NCBI RefSeq assembly: GCF_030296015.1
Contig: NZ_AP027368.1
Span: forward strand, 4,078,839-4,142,838
Direction of reading: 5' to 3'
From: Ferrimonas sp. YFM
GTDB taxonomy: Bacteria; Pseudomonadota; Gammaproteobacteria; Enterobacterales; Shewanellaceae
DNA: 64,000 bases
This document shows, one piece after another, positions 25,881 through 34,269 of this stretch. How positions within the stretch are numbered: the first letter of the stretch is position 1; the number at the start of each line of letters is the position of its first letter. The notes under the pieces are model-generated. The model ran no database searches. It had not been told where the DNA came from and was given only the letters and a program-made list of their open reading frames with translations. A program made the translations under genes and the position numbers.

Positions 25881-27473
25881 ATGGAATCTGCACGTCCCAT
25901 TCGACGCGCCCTGCTGAGTGTGTCTGACAAGACTGGTGTGGTTGAGTTCGCCCAGGCCCTGAGTCAGCGCGGTGTAGAGCTTCTCTCCACCGGCGGCACC
26001 GCACGCCTGCTGGCCGAAGCCGGCCTGGCCGTCACCGAGGTGTCCGACTACACCGGCTTCCCTGAAATGATGGACGGCCGGGTCAAAACCCTGCACCCCA
26101 AGGTACACGGTGGCATCCTCGGTCGCCGCGAGAAAGATGACGCGGTGATGGACAGCCACGGCATCAAGCCCATCGATATGGTGGTGGTGAACCTCTACCC
26201 CTTCGCCCAGACCGTAGCCCGTCCCGACTGCACCCTGGAAGACGCCATCGAAAACATCGACATTGGCGGCCCGACCATGGTGCGCTCCGCCGCCAAGAAC
26301 CACAAAGACGTCACCATAGTGGTCAATGCCCACGACTACGACAGAGTGATCGCCGAGATGGACCAGGGTGAGGGCTCACTCACCTACCAGACCCGATTCG
26401 ACCTGGCCATCGCAGCCTTCGAACACACCGCCGGCTATGATGGCATGATCGCCAACTACTTCGGCACCATGGTGCCCAGCCACGGTGACAACAAGGAGGG
26501 TGACGACGAGTCCGTCTTCCCCCGCACCTTCAACCAGCAATTCATCAAGAAGCAGGATATGCGCTACGGCGAAAACAGCCACCAGCGCGCCGCCTTCTAT
26601 GTAGAGAAGCAGCTGCAGGAAGCCTCGGTGGCCTCCGCCACCCAGATTCAGGGCAAGGCGCTCTCCTACAACAACATCGCCGACACCGATGCCGCCCTGG
26701 AGTGCGTCAAAGAGTTCGACGCCCCCGCCTGTGTGATCGTCAAGCACGCCAACCCCTGTGGTGTGGCCCTGGGGGACAATCTCCTCGACGCCTACGACCG
26801 CGCCTTTAAGACCGACCCCACCTCCGCGTTTGGCGGCATCATCGCCTTCAACCAGGAGCTGGATGGCAACACTGCCCAGGCGATCATCGACCGTCAGTTC
26901 GTTGAGGTGATCATCGCCCCCACCGTCTCCGACGAAGCCAAGGCCGTGGTGTCCGCCAAGCAGAACGTGCGTCTGCTGGAGTGCGGCCAGTGGCAAAGCA
27001 AGACCACAGAGTTCGACACCAAGCGGGTCAACGGAGGTCTGCTGGTCCAAGACAGGGATCAGGGCATGGTCGGCCTGGAGGAGATCAAGGTGGTCTCCAA
27101 GCGTCAGCCCACCGAGGCGGAGCTCAAGGACCTGATGTTCTGCTGGAAGGTGGCCAAGTACGTGAAATCCAACGCCATCGTCTACGCCAAAGAGGGGATG
27201 ACCGTGGGCGTGGGCGCCGGCCAGATGAGCCGCGTCTACTCCGCCAAGATCGCCGGCATCAAGGCCGCCGATGAGGGTCTGACCGTACCCGGCTCCGTGA
27301 TGGCGTCTGACGCCTTCTTCCCCTTCCGTGACGGCATCGACGCCGCCGCCGAAGCGGGGATCAGCTGCGTGATTCAGCCTGGTGGCTCCATGAGAGACCA
27401 GGAAGTGATCGACGCCGCGGACGAACACGATATGGTTATGGTGTTCACCGGGATGCGCCACTTTAAGCATTAA
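25881..27473 (+). CDS. purH: Bifunctional AICAR transformylase / IMP cyclohydrolase
   Basis: Catalyses the last two steps of IMP synthesis. The 530 residues are the standard length. The N-terminal cyclohydrolase domain shows [33 protein letters not shown] and [17 protein letters not shown]; the C-terminal transformylase domain shows [43 protein letters not shown] and [13 protein letters not shown]. It heads a purH-purD transcript; the 185-base gap to purD is long for such a pair and folds strongly. ATG at 25881 follows AAGGA with a 10-base spacer. Confidence 0.98.
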   Translation: MESARPIRRALLSVSDKTGVVEFAQALSQRGVELLSTGGTARLLAEAGLAVTEVSDYTGFPEMMDGRVKTLHPKVHGGILGRREKDDAVMDSHGIKPIDMVVVNLYPFAQTVARPDCTLEDAIENIDIGGPTMVRSAAKNHKDVTIVVNAHDYDRVIAEMDQGEGSLTYQTRFDLAIAAFEHTAGYDGMIANYFGTMVPSHGDNKEGDDESVFPRTFNQQFIKKQDMRYGENSHQRAAFYVEKQLQEASVASATQIQGKALSYNNIADTDAALECVKEFDAPACVIVKHANPCGVALGDNLLDAYDRAFKTDPTSAFGGIIAFNQELDGNTAQAIIDRQFVEVIIAPTVSDEAKAVVSAKQNVRLLECGQWQSKTTEFDTKRVNGGLLVQDRDQGMVGLEEIKVVSKRQPTEAELKDLMFCWKVAKYVKSNAIVYAKEGMTVGVGAGQMSRVYSAKIAGIKAADEGLTVPGSVMASDAFFPFRDGIDAAAEAGISCVIQPGGSMRDQEVIDAADEHDMVMVFTGMRHFKH

Positions 27474-27480
27474 CCCGCTT

Positions 27481-27624
27481 GCTGAACGGGCGATAGGCGG
27501 CGTCAGGCCAGAGGCTCGAACTCCTCATTTGCAAAAGCAAACTCCGGGTTCTCGCTCTGGCCAATCCTTGCCTCTCATCCCGTTCAGCTGCGCTCTGGGG
27601 AGTGTACTTCTCGCTTCGCTCCCT
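27481..27624 (+). ncRNA. Structured RNA element between purH and purD
   Basis: The gap of 185 bases holds a nested fold. GCTGAACGGG (27481-27490) pairs perfectly with CCCGTTCAGC (27579-27588), a 10-bp closing helix. Inside, GGCCAGAG (27506-27513) pairs with CTCTGGCC (27555-27562), then GAAC (27518-27521) with GTTC (27548-27551), and TTTGC (27528-27532) with GCAAA (27537-27541) around an AAAA loop. A third hairpin follows at 27597-27604 / 27617-27624. No T-run follows, so it is not a simple terminator. It may be a cis-acting element, a processing site or a copy of a dispersed repeat. Confidence 0.6.
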
Positions 27625-27658
27625 TGAGCCAATAGCAATCAGATTCAGGAACAGAGTG

Positions 27659-28942
27659 ATGAAAGTATTAGTTATTGGTAGCGGTGGTCGCGAGCACGCC
27701 CTGGCGTGGAAGGCGGCGCAGAACCCTGCTGTGGAGACGGTGTTTGTGGCGCCGGGCAACGCCGGCACCGCCACCGAGCCCAAGCTGGAGAATGTCGACG
27801 TCTCCGGCAACCAGGCCCTGGTGGCCTTCGCCAAGGAGCAGCAGATTGCCCTGACCATCGTCGGCCCGGAAGCGCCTCTGGTGGATGGCGTAGTGGACGC
27901 CTTCGAAGCCGAAAGACTGACCATCTTCGGCCCCAGCGCCGCCGCAGCCCAGTTGGAAGGCTCCAAGGCGTTCACCAAGGATTTCCTGGCCCGACACGCC
28001 ATTCCCACCGCCGAATACCAGAACTTCACCGAAGTGGCGCCGGCCTTGGCCTACCTGCAGGAGAAGGGCGCCCCCATAGTGGTCAAGGCTGACGGCCTGG
28101 CCGCCGGCAAAGGCGTAATTGTTGCCATGACCCTGACCGAGGCCGAGGACGCGGTCAAAGACATGCTGGCAGGCAATGCCTTCGGCGATGCCGGCCATCG
28201 GGTGGTGATCGAGGAGTTCCTCGAGGGTGAGGAGGCTTCCTTCATCGTCATGGTGGATGGGGACAACATCCTGCCCATGGCCACCAGCCAGGACCACAAG
28301 CGCGTCGGCGACGGCGATACCGGCCCCAACACCGGTGGCATGGGTGCCTACTCCCCTGCCCCCGTGGTCACCCAGGCGATCCACGATCGCATCATGGCCG
28401 AAGTGATTCGTCCCACGGTAGAGGGCATGAAGGCAGAGGGTCACCCCTACAAGGGCTTCCTCTATGCCGGCCTGATGATCGACGCCGAGGGGACACCCAA
28501 GGTGATCGAATACAACTGCCGCTTCGGCGATCCGGAAACCCAACCCATCATGCTGCGGATGCAGTCTGATCTGGTGGAGCTGTGCCTGGCCGCCTGTGGC
28601 GGCGAACTGGCTGGCAAGAGTGCCGAGTTTGATCCCCGCGCTGCGGTAGGTGTGGTCCTGGCCTCTGGCGGCTATCCGGCCAGCTACACCAAGGGCTTTG
28701 CCATCAGCGGTCTGCGTACCGACTATGCCGAGGGTGAGAAGGTGTTCCAGGCCGGCACCAAGGAGCAGGATGGCGCCATCGTCAACACCGGCGGCCGGGT
28801 CCTGTGTGCCACCGCCCTGGGGCACACGGTCACCGAAGCGCAGCAGCGTGCCTACGTGCTGGCGGACGAAATCCGCTGGGAAGGGGCGTTCTGCCGACGG
28901 GACATCGCCTACCGGGCCATCGCCCGGGAACAGCAGCAATAA
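27659..28942 (+). CDS. purD: Phosphoribosylamine-glycine ligase (GARS)
   Basis: ATP-grasp enzyme for the second step of purine synthesis, 427 residues, full length. It starts MKVLVIGSGGREHALAWKAA, with VGPEAPLVDGVVDAF, VVKADGLAAGKGVIVAMT, FLEGEEASFIVMVDG, NTGGMGAYSPAPVV and the metal/ATP residues in EYNCRFGDPETQPIM. The ATG at 27659 follows AGGA; an upstream GTG at 27602 would add residues not typical of the family and lies in the folded gap. Second gene of the purH-purD unit, ended by a strong bidirectional terminator. Confidence 0.97.
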   Translation: MKVLVIGSGGREHALAWKAAQNPAVETVFVAPGNAGTATEPKLENVDVSGNQALVAFAKEQQIALTIVGPEAPLVDGVVDAFEAERLTIFGPSAAAAQLEGSKAFTKDFLARHAIPTAEYQNFTEVAPALAYLQEKGAPIVVKADGLAAGKGVIVAMTLTEAEDAVKDMLAGNAFGDAGHRVVIEEFLEGEEASFIVMVDGDNILPMATSQDHKRVGDGDTGPNTGGMGAYSPAPVVTQAIHDRIMAEVIRPTVEGMKAEGHPYKGFLYAGLMIDAEGTPKVIEYNCRFGDPETQPIMLRMQSDLVELCLAACGGELAGKSAEFDPRAAVGVVLASGGYPASYTKGFAISGLRTDYAEGEKVFQAGTKEQDGAIVNTGGRVLCATALGHTVTEAQQRAYVLADEIRWEGAFCRRDIAYRAIAREQQQ

Positions 28943-28995
28943 CTCCCAGATTGTCAGCAGGCAGGTCGCTCACCCGAGTGACTCTGGTAGAAACG

Positions 28996-29020
28996 AAAAG
29001 GCCGCGTATGCGGCCTTTTT
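28996..29020. terminator. Bidirectional terminator, purD / small membrane protein
   Basis: AAAAGGCCGC (28996-29005), loop GTAT, GCGGCCTTTT (29010-29019). It ends purD and touches the stop codon of the convergent small gene. Confidence 0.88.
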
Positions 29021-29178
29021 CATGATGCTTTGGCGTGCTTTTTTCTGGCTCGCTTCTTACGACTGCGATTGGAGATGGGAGTGACCTCCCGATGCTTTCG
29101 TTTTCGGGGTACCAACAGAAACGCGACTGCCGCCGTTGCCAGTGCCAATAGCAGCACCACAGTAATGGCCGACTCCAT
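29020..29178 (-). CDS. 52-residue membrane protein with basic tail (hypothetical)
   Basis: A short gene on the minus strand opposite the end of purD. From the second of two ATGs (29178), six bases after AGGAG, it encodes MESAITVVLLLALATAAVAF followed by LLVPRKRKHREVTP and a very basic C-terminus (SRKKRARKKHAKAS). One membrane helix with the tail predicted to stay in the cytoplasm by the positive-inside rule. The ribosome site, the terminator abutting the stop and the clean helix-plus-tail layout argue for a real gene. Role unknown; the basic tail could contact phospholipid, RNA or ribosomes. Confidence 0.65.
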   Translation of the reverse strand: MESAITVVLLLALATAAVAFLLVPRKRKHREVTPISNRSRKKRARKKHAKAS

Positions 29179-29270
29179 CATCCTCTCCTTGAACCAGTGA
29201 TCACCTCTTCAGCATGCGCTCATTTCCTCGCCCGGTCCATGGCGTACCTCACAAACAGGGTATCGCAGGC

Positions 29271-30161
29271 TTACTTCATGCCCCGTTCCAACTCCGCCAT
29301 ATCCGCCAGCCAGGCACTGAAATCGGCGTCCATCTCGCTGCCCCACTGTCGCACCAGGGCCTGATACCTGGGGTAATCACCGCGCCGGGTCAGGGTCAGC
29401 ATCTGCTCCACCCTCTCCCTCTGATGCTCCATCATGTAGCGCACCGCCAGATAGCCCCAACCGTATACCCGTTCGCTGCCGCCATTGAGGGTATAGCTGG
29501 TGTCAAACAACTCACTCAAGGCAAACTTCGGCTCCAGAGCCAGCGAGGTGGCCCTTGGGTTGTCCCTGCCCTTGGCCACGTACTCCGCCACCCCCTCTGA
29601 CCACCACACCAGGTGGGGCAAAGGAGGCGATGGCTGAGGACAGTACTCAGGCGCGCTGTGATCGTCGTGCAGGCCCAGACAGAAATCCCCATAGAGATTG
29701 AAGCGACCGTCCAGATAGTGGACATACTCATGGGCCAGATTCCAAATCTCGCCCCGCTTTTCATAGGCGACAAACTCCGCCTGGTTCCCCGGCCTGTCCG
29801 GGTGACCCTCCAGATACATGCCACCGTTGTCACTGGGCACATTGAAGTGGGCGGTCACATGGGCCACATAGCTGTCCCTGTCCCCATAGATATTGGCCCG
29901 CATCGCTCCATTGTGATCCTGGGGCACAGGTTTACCTTGGGTGCCAAACATCTTATGGAACTGATTCTCCTGGCTACCCAGCATGTCGCAGGCTTGCCTC
30001 TGCTGCTCCGGCGTCAAAGACTCGGATCTTAGGATCAGGGTGTCACTGCATCTGTGCACCTGAGACAGCACCTGCTCCACCGGGGGAACCGCTGGCCCCT
30101 GTGAGGCCCAGGACGAGGCACTCAGCATCAGCAGACCAAGAGAAAACGAGCGGGAAATCAT
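29271..30161 (-). CDS. Compact peptidase of the M9 (collagenase) family
   Basis: Exported zinc peptidase of 296 residues with signal peptide (SFSLGLLMLSASSWA). The zinc site is WNLAHEYVHYLDGRF at about residues 139-153, the M9 signature with HExxH, and the third ligand is the Glu in WWSEGVAEYV. Family members such as Vibrio and Clostridium collagenases are two to four times longer, with an N-terminal activator domain and C-terminal PKD or collagen-binding domains; all of these are absent. This may therefore cut short peptides rather than fibrillar collagen. ATG at 30161 follows GGAG. Single-gene unit. Confidence 0.85.
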   Translation of the reverse strand: MISRSFSLGLLMLSASSWASQGPAVPPVEQVLSQVHRCSDTLILRSESLTPEQQRQACDMLGSQENQFHKMFGTQGKPVPQDHNGAMRANIYGDRDSYVAHVTAHFNVPSDNGGMYLEGHPDRPGNQAEFVAYEKRGEIWNLAHEYVHYLDGRFNLYGDFCLGLHDDHSAPEYCPQPSPPLPHLVWWSEGVAEYVAKGRDNPRATSLALEPKFALSELFDTSYTLNGGSERVYGWGYLAVRYMMEHQRERVEQMLTLTRRGDYPRYQALVRQWGSEMDADFSAWLADMAELERGMK

Positions 30162-30233
30162 AGAGACTCCAGGATTGCATACAATATTCGTGATTTTGCC
30201 TACCCGAGGGGGCTAAGGCAAGTCCGCCAAAAA

Positions 30234-30258
30234 CAGTTCTACTTTTTAGAAAGAACTG
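30234..30258. promoter_or_regulatory. Dyad upstream of the cytochrome b561 gene
   Basis: CAGTTCT (30234-30240) and AGAACTG (30252-30258), perfect 7-base arms with 11 bases between, 76 bases before the b561 start. Possible operator for an unknown regulator. Confidence 0.4.
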
Positions 30259-30333
30259 CTCACGATTTTGCGATATTAATTCTCATTTGTGAAATTAAAA
30301 TGTGTTGCATCACTCACTTTCAGGAGACCTGTG

Positions 30334-30882
30334 ATGATACGCAACAACTTCCAAGGCTACGGCTGGGTCACCATCGCTCTGCACTGGCTCTCCGCCCTGG
30401 CGGTGTTTGGCCTGTTTGGCCTGGGCCTCTATATGGTGGATCTGAGCTACTACGATCCCTGGTACCGTCAAGGCCCCTACATCCACAAGAGCCTGGGCCT
30501 GCTGCTGCTCGGTGCCACCCTGCTGCGCCTGGTCTGGCGATTCGTCAACCCGGTGCCCAAAGCCCCCGAGGGGCAGGGACGCATGACCCAGATGGCCGCC
30601 AAAGCCGGCCACGGCGCCATCTACCTGCTGCTGATTGCCCTGCTGGTCTCCGGCTACCTGATCTCCACCGCCGATGGCCGGGCCATCGACGTCTTCGACT
30701 GGTTCAGTGTCCCCGCTCTGGTGACCGGCCTGAATCAGCAGGAGGAGATCGCCGGCACCATCCATGAATACGCCGCATGGAGCCTGATTATCCTGGCACT
30801 GGGCCACGGCCTGGCTGCCCTGAAACACCAATTCATCGACCGTGATAACACCCTGGGCCGCATGATCGCACCATCGAACTGA
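30334..30882 (+). CDS. Cytochrome b561-type membrane protein
   Basis: Four-helix di-heme b inner-membrane protein of 182 residues (YodB/CybB type). It begins MIRNNFQGYGWVTIALHWLS; His in IALHWLS, PYIHKSLGLLL, AGHGAIYLLL and TIHEYAAWSLI are spaced as the heme ligands of this family. ATG at 30334 follows AGGAG by eight bases. A yceI gene follows after 29 bases, a common pairing in which the YceI protein may carry a quinone or lipid; the electron partners are unknown. Confidence 0.9.
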   Translation: MIRNNFQGYGWVTIALHWLSALAVFGLFGLGLYMVDLSYYDPWYRQGPYIHKSLGLLLLGATLLRLVWRFVNPVPKAPEGQGRMTQMAAKAGHGAIYLLLIALLVSGYLISTADGRAIDVFDWFSVPALVTGLNQQEEIAGTIHEYAAWSLIILALGHGLAALKHQFIDRDNTLGRMIAPSN

Positions 30883-30911
30883 GCCCCGACCAACTAGAGA
30901 GAGTACTGACT

Positions 30912-31478
30912 ATGAAAATGATCAACGCTGCCCTGCTGGGCTCCGCCCTGGCTTTCAGCTCCCTGGCTATGGCCGACGACTACGCCATCGACACCAAGGG
31001 CGCCCACGCCTCCATCAACTTCAAGATCAACCACCTGGGCTACAGCTGGGTGATTGGCCGCTTCGACAGCTTCAAGGGCAGCTTCAACTACGACGAGGGT
31101 GCACCGGGCGCCTTCCGGGTAAGCATCGATACCGCCAGCGTCAACTCAAACCACGCCGAGCGCGACAAGCACATCCGCGGCGAGGACTTCCTGGAGGTGA
31201 AGCGCTTCCCCGAAGCCAAGTTTGTCAGCACCTCCTATGACGCCAAGGATGCCGAATCCGGTGTGCTGCACGGTGATTTCACCCTGCGTGGCGTCACCAA
31301 GCCCATCTCCATCGAGGTGCAAAAGATCGGTGAAGGTCAGGATCCCTGGGGCGGCTACCGCGTCGGCTTCGAGGGCAGCACCACCATCAAGATGAAGGAC
31401 TATGGCATCCCCATGGATCTGGGCCCTCAGTCCGCCGAAGTGCAGCTGGACCTGCATGTCGAGGGCATCAAGCTGTAA
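30912..31478 (+). CDS. yceI: YceI family periplasmic protein
   Basis: Secreted lipocalin-like protein of 188 residues with signal peptide MKMINAALLGSALAFSSLAM (cut at ADD). YAIDTKGAHASINFKINHLG, FKGSFNYDEGAPGAFRVSID, NSNHAERDKHIRGEDFLEV and GDFTLRGVTKPISIEV are family marks; the fold encloses a long isoprenoid in a known homologue. Likely co-transcribed with the b561 gene, and followed by a good terminator. Confidence 0.95.
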   Translation: MKMINAALLGSALAFSSLAMADDYAIDTKGAHASINFKINHLGYSWVIGRFDSFKGSFNYDEGAPGAFRVSIDTASVNSNHAERDKHIRGEDFLEVKRFPEAKFVSTSYDAKDAESGVLHGDFTLRGVTKPISIEVQKIGEGQDPWGGYRVGFEGSTTIKMKDYGIPMDLGPQSAEVQLDLHVEGIKL

Positions 31479-31515
31479 AGCTCCCTTTTCCTTGGAGCAA
31501 ACATCATCATCTCTT

Positions 31516-31548
31516 GGGCCGGCCCGCCAACAGGCTGGCCCTTTTTTT
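31516..31548 (+). terminator. Terminator after yceI
   Basis: GGGCCGGCC (31516-31524) pairs with GGCTGGCCC (31533-31541), one G-U pair, followed by seven T. Confidence 0.87.
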
Positions 31549-31640
31549 CTCTGTCCGCCCCAATTGGTTTATACTCGCTGCAGTTTTGGCGCCCATATCC
31601 CTGCGGTATGCCACCCCTCTTTCGGACAAAGATTTTCACC

Positions 31641-32480
31641 ATGGTAAGAATAGGTCACTACAACCGCCTCTCCGTCGTTCGCCTCAGCGATTACGGCGTG
31701 TTCCTCGACGGCGGCAAGTTCGGTCACATCCTCCTTCCCCGCAAGTTCGTTCCCAAGGACACAGAGATCGGCACGGAGATCGAGGTGTTCCTCTACTTCG
31801 ATTCCGAGGATCAGCTGATCGCCACCACCCAGAAGGCCAAGGCCTGTCTGGGCGAGTTCGCCCTGATGCAGGTGGTGGACGTCAACAACGCCGGCGCCTT
31901 CCTGGACTGGGGACTGGATAAGGACCTGCTGGTGCCTTACAACCAGCAGAAGGTTCCCATGGAGAAGGGCCGCCACTATGTGGTGCACATCTACCAGGAT
32001 CACCACACCGAGCGCCTGGCAGCGTCCACCAAGCTGGACCGCTTTGTCTCTGAGAAACCCGGCCGTTTCAAGCGGATGCAGAAGGTGGATCTGCTGCTGA
32101 CCAACAAGACCGACCTGGGGTTTAAGGCGATCGTCAACGACAGCTACTGGGGCGTGCTCTATCACAACGAGATCTTCCGTGAGGTGCGAGTGGGTCAGCG
32201 CCTGACCGGCTACATCAAGTGGGTACGGGATGACGGCGGTGTCGACCTGACCCTGAATCCTCCTGCCGCCGAAGCGGTGGATCAGCTGGAGGCTCAGGTC
32301 CTGAAACACCTTGCAGACAACCAGGGCTTCAGCCACCTCGGCGACAAAGCGGATCCCGAGGCGATCAAACGGGTGTTCAAGGTGAGCAAGAAGGTGTACA
32401 AGCGCACCCTGGGCAGCCTGTTCAAGGCCGGTAAGATCAGCATTGATAGCGATGGCATCCGCCTGAAGGAGGAGAGCTAA
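31641..32480 (+). CDS. CvfB-like S1 RNA-binding protein (YitL family)
   Basis: RNA-binding protein of 279 residues with S1-type domains: MVRIGHYNRLSVVRLSDYGV at the start, DVNNAGAFLDWGLDKDLLVP for the second and YWGVLYHNEIFREVRVGQRL for the third, ending in a small winged-helix domain (RTLGSLFKAGKISIDSDGI). Homologues in Gram-positives are CvfB, a virulence regulator; its role in proteobacteria is unclear. ATG at 31641; the last base of the stop codon overlaps the ATG of the next gene (TAATG), so translation is coupled. Confidence 0.9.
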   Translation: MVRIGHYNRLSVVRLSDYGVFLDGGKFGHILLPRKFVPKDTEIGTEIEVFLYFDSEDQLIATTQKAKACLGEFALMQVVDVNNAGAFLDWGLDKDLLVPYNQQKVPMEKGRHYVVHIYQDHHTERLAASTKLDRFVSEKPGRFKRMQKVDLLLTNKTDLGFKAIVNDSYWGVLYHNEIFREVRVGQRLTGYIKWVRDDGGVDLTLNPPAAEAVDQLEAQVLKHLADNQGFSHLGDKADPEAIKRVFKVSKKVYKRTLGSLFKAGKISIDSDGIRLKEES

Positions 32481-32719
32481 TGGCCCTGACCATCAGCTAC
32501 ACCTTCAAGGGCAAACAGAAGACCATCGGCTATGCCAACGACAAGTACCACGACGCCTTCGAGGCGGTGGCCGCCGCCGAAGGGATCGACACCAGCGACT
32601 ACCTGACCATGGAGCAGGCGGTGCGTATGTCCACCCGGGATAAGAAGACCATCCGCAACTTTCGGGATAACTACATCCGTCAGAAAGGCTTTACCGACAT
32701 AACTGTGGTAAGGGATTAA
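32480..32719 (+). CDS. DUF2960 family protein
   Basis: Small cytoplasmic protein of 79 residues, MALTISYTFKGKQKTIGYAN, rich in charged residues and ending KGFTDITVVRD. The family is confined to Shewanella, Vibrio and relatives and has no known function. The start overlaps the stop of the S1-protein gene, suggesting that the two are made together, perhaps as partners in RNA binding (inference). Confidence 0.85.
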   Translation: MALTISYTFKGKQKTIGYANDKYHDAFEAVAAAEGIDTSDYLTMEQAVRMSTRDKKTIRNFRDNYIRQKGFTDITVVRD

Positions 32720-32743
32720 AAAAGGGGCTCGGATGAGCCCCTT
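32718..32743. terminator. Bidirectional terminator
   Basis: AAGGGGCTC (32722-32730), loop GGAT, GAGCCCCTT (32735-32743). The T-run is on the minus-strand side, so it best ends the ToxR-like gene, but it also follows the DUF2960 stop. Confidence 0.8.
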
Positions 32744-32750
32744 GTCGATT

Positions 32751-34073
32751 CTAGAGTGTCAATTGGGCCCTGTGGGCCCACACCATGGTCTCTCCCCAGA
32801 GGGGCAGACTCCAGACGCCACTCTGGTCATCCTCATAGACCTGATGCAGGGTCATCTGCTTCTTGGAGAGTACCGCCTTCTGGATCTCCCGGTAGATCAC
32901 CGCCCCCTCTTCGGACAGCTGCTCCGGCCGGCGGAAGTTTTGATCCTCCACCTGAATCAGGAACCGCTTCACCGGGCGCCCATCCACCTGAGTCTGCCGC
33001 ACCCTGAAGGGGCCGGAGAACTCATAGCGCATGCTGATCTCCCGGTTCAGTGCATCGGTAAAGCAGGCGGCCACCAGCAGTTGTCCCTTGGTTTCAGACT
33101 GGTAGAGAATGGAGAAGCGGATGTCTCCTCGCACCACATTGTCACTGTCGCCATAGTAGTAGACGTCGGCACGATAGACATCCTCCAACAAACCATCGGT
33201 CGGCCCGTCGAACCGGTCCAGCAGGATCTTGTTGTAGGTCACCTGCTCCATTCTGAGCTTGGTGTCCCTGAGCCACTTGAGATCCAGCGATGGCTGCTCG
33301 CCATGGCGGCGCACCAGGTTCAGCGGTTGTTTGTCCCGGCAGATGCCATCGAAATCCGCACACAAGGCGATGGAATCAAAATCAGGACTCTGCTTCAGGT
33401 AGCTCTGCTGGGCTTTGACCTCGGGCAACATCTCATCCACCCGCTCCCAGTTGGCGACAAACCTCTGCGGCGACACCTTGGGCAGGGTTTCCTCCTCCTC
33501 GAACACCACATTGTGGGCCAGATTCGGGTGGGAACCCACCTTGAGCGGCTCGCTGGAGATGGCAGCCACCGATGGCTGACTTATCAGCCTCAGCCAGTCC
33601 AGGCCATGAGACAGGCCTCCGGAGAGGTGAAGGTAAGCCACCGCCGCCAATACCAACCCCAGCAAAGGCCAACGCCAGTTCACCCTGGGCGCAGATCGGG
33701 AGGGGGCTGCAGAAACCTCGCGAGGCGCAGGGGAGTCACAGCCCTCAATGGCCTCAGGCGCAGGCGCCACCGGGGCGTCCACATAACAGAGGCAATAGCC
33801 GTGCCTGGGGATGGTCTTTAGCTCGACGTCCGGATGTCCCTCCAGCTTTCGCCTCAGGGTGCTGATGCACTGAGTCAGTGATGACTGGGCCACGATTCGG
33901 CCCGGCCAACCCGCATCAGTGAGACGCTGCTTGTCGATCACCTCGCCGTGCTCGGCCACCAGCAGCTTCAGCATCTCCAGTTCGGCGAAGGAGAGTGGAT
34001 GGGTCAAGTTCCCTTTGCTGTCGAGCAGCAGGCGACGCTCCTCGTCCACAGTCAAATACTTGGATACTTTCAC
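32751..34073 (-). CDS. ToxR-like membrane-bound transcription regulator
   Basis: A 440-residue protein with an OmpR/ToxR-type winged helix at about 8-97 (SFAELEMLKLLVAEHGEVID, then SSLTQCISTLRRKLEG and LKTIPRHGYCL), a Pro/Ala-rich linker, one membrane helix at about 134-150 (WPLLGLVLAAVAYLHLSG) and a periplasmic domain of nearly 290 residues that I do not recognise. Like ToxR or CadC it would bind DNA from the membrane and sense a periplasmic cue without a phospho-receiver. GTG start at 34073 after GAGGA. It lies directly downstream of the multiheme cytochrome on the same strand, so that gene is a natural candidate target. Confidence 0.85.
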   Translation of the reverse strand: MKVSKYLTVDEERRLLLDSKGNLTHPLSFAELEMLKLLVAEHGEVIDKQRLTDAGWPGRIVAQSSLTQCISTLRRKLEGHPDVELKTIPRHGYCLCYVDAPVAPAPEAIEGCDSPAPREVSAAPSRSAPRVNWRWPLLGLVLAAVAYLHLSGGLSHGLDWLRLISQPSVAAISSEPLKVGSHPNLAHNVVFEEEETLPKVSPQRFVANWERVDEMLPEVKAQQSYLKQSPDFDSIALCADFDGICRDKQPLNLVRRHGEQPSLDLKWLRDTKLRMEQVTYNKILLDRFDGPTDGLLEDVYRADVYYYGDSDNVVRGDIRFSILYQSETKGQLLVAACFTDALNREISMRYEFSGPFRVRQTQVDGRPVKRFLIQVEDQNFRRPEQLSEEGAVIYREIQKAVLSKKQMTLHQVYEDDQSGVWSLPLWGETMVWAHRAQLTL

Positions 34074-34198
34074 ATCAGTCCTCTCAACCCTGTTAGACGG
34101 CCTTGGTTCGGGATAAGGCTCAGCTTAATGGCCATGATAATCCCAAATTGAAGTGGGTTTTATTCTGCACCTTCAGCTTTGTGATCCCGCCCCTGACT

Positions 34199-34230
34199 CA
34201 AAAAAGGCCCGGGTGATGAAGCCCGGACCT
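34199..34230 (-). terminator. Terminator after the multiheme cytochrome gene
   Basis: AGGCCCGGG (34205-34213) pairs with CCCGGACCT (34222-34230) with one wobble; T-run on the minus strand. Confidence 0.82.
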
Positions 34231-34269
34231 TGTCTTACAGGGAAAAGTTGCACACGCGGGCGTCAGCCC

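Noticed and set aside
27481..27588. tRNA-like reading of the purH-purD element
   Set aside because: T-loop-like bases occur but arm lengths, anticodon arm and acceptor CCA end do not fit a tRNA on either strand.
30272..30287. Possible Fur box before the b561 gene
   Set aside because: Matches about twelve of sixteen positions but in AT-rich sequence, with no iron-related gene; too weak.
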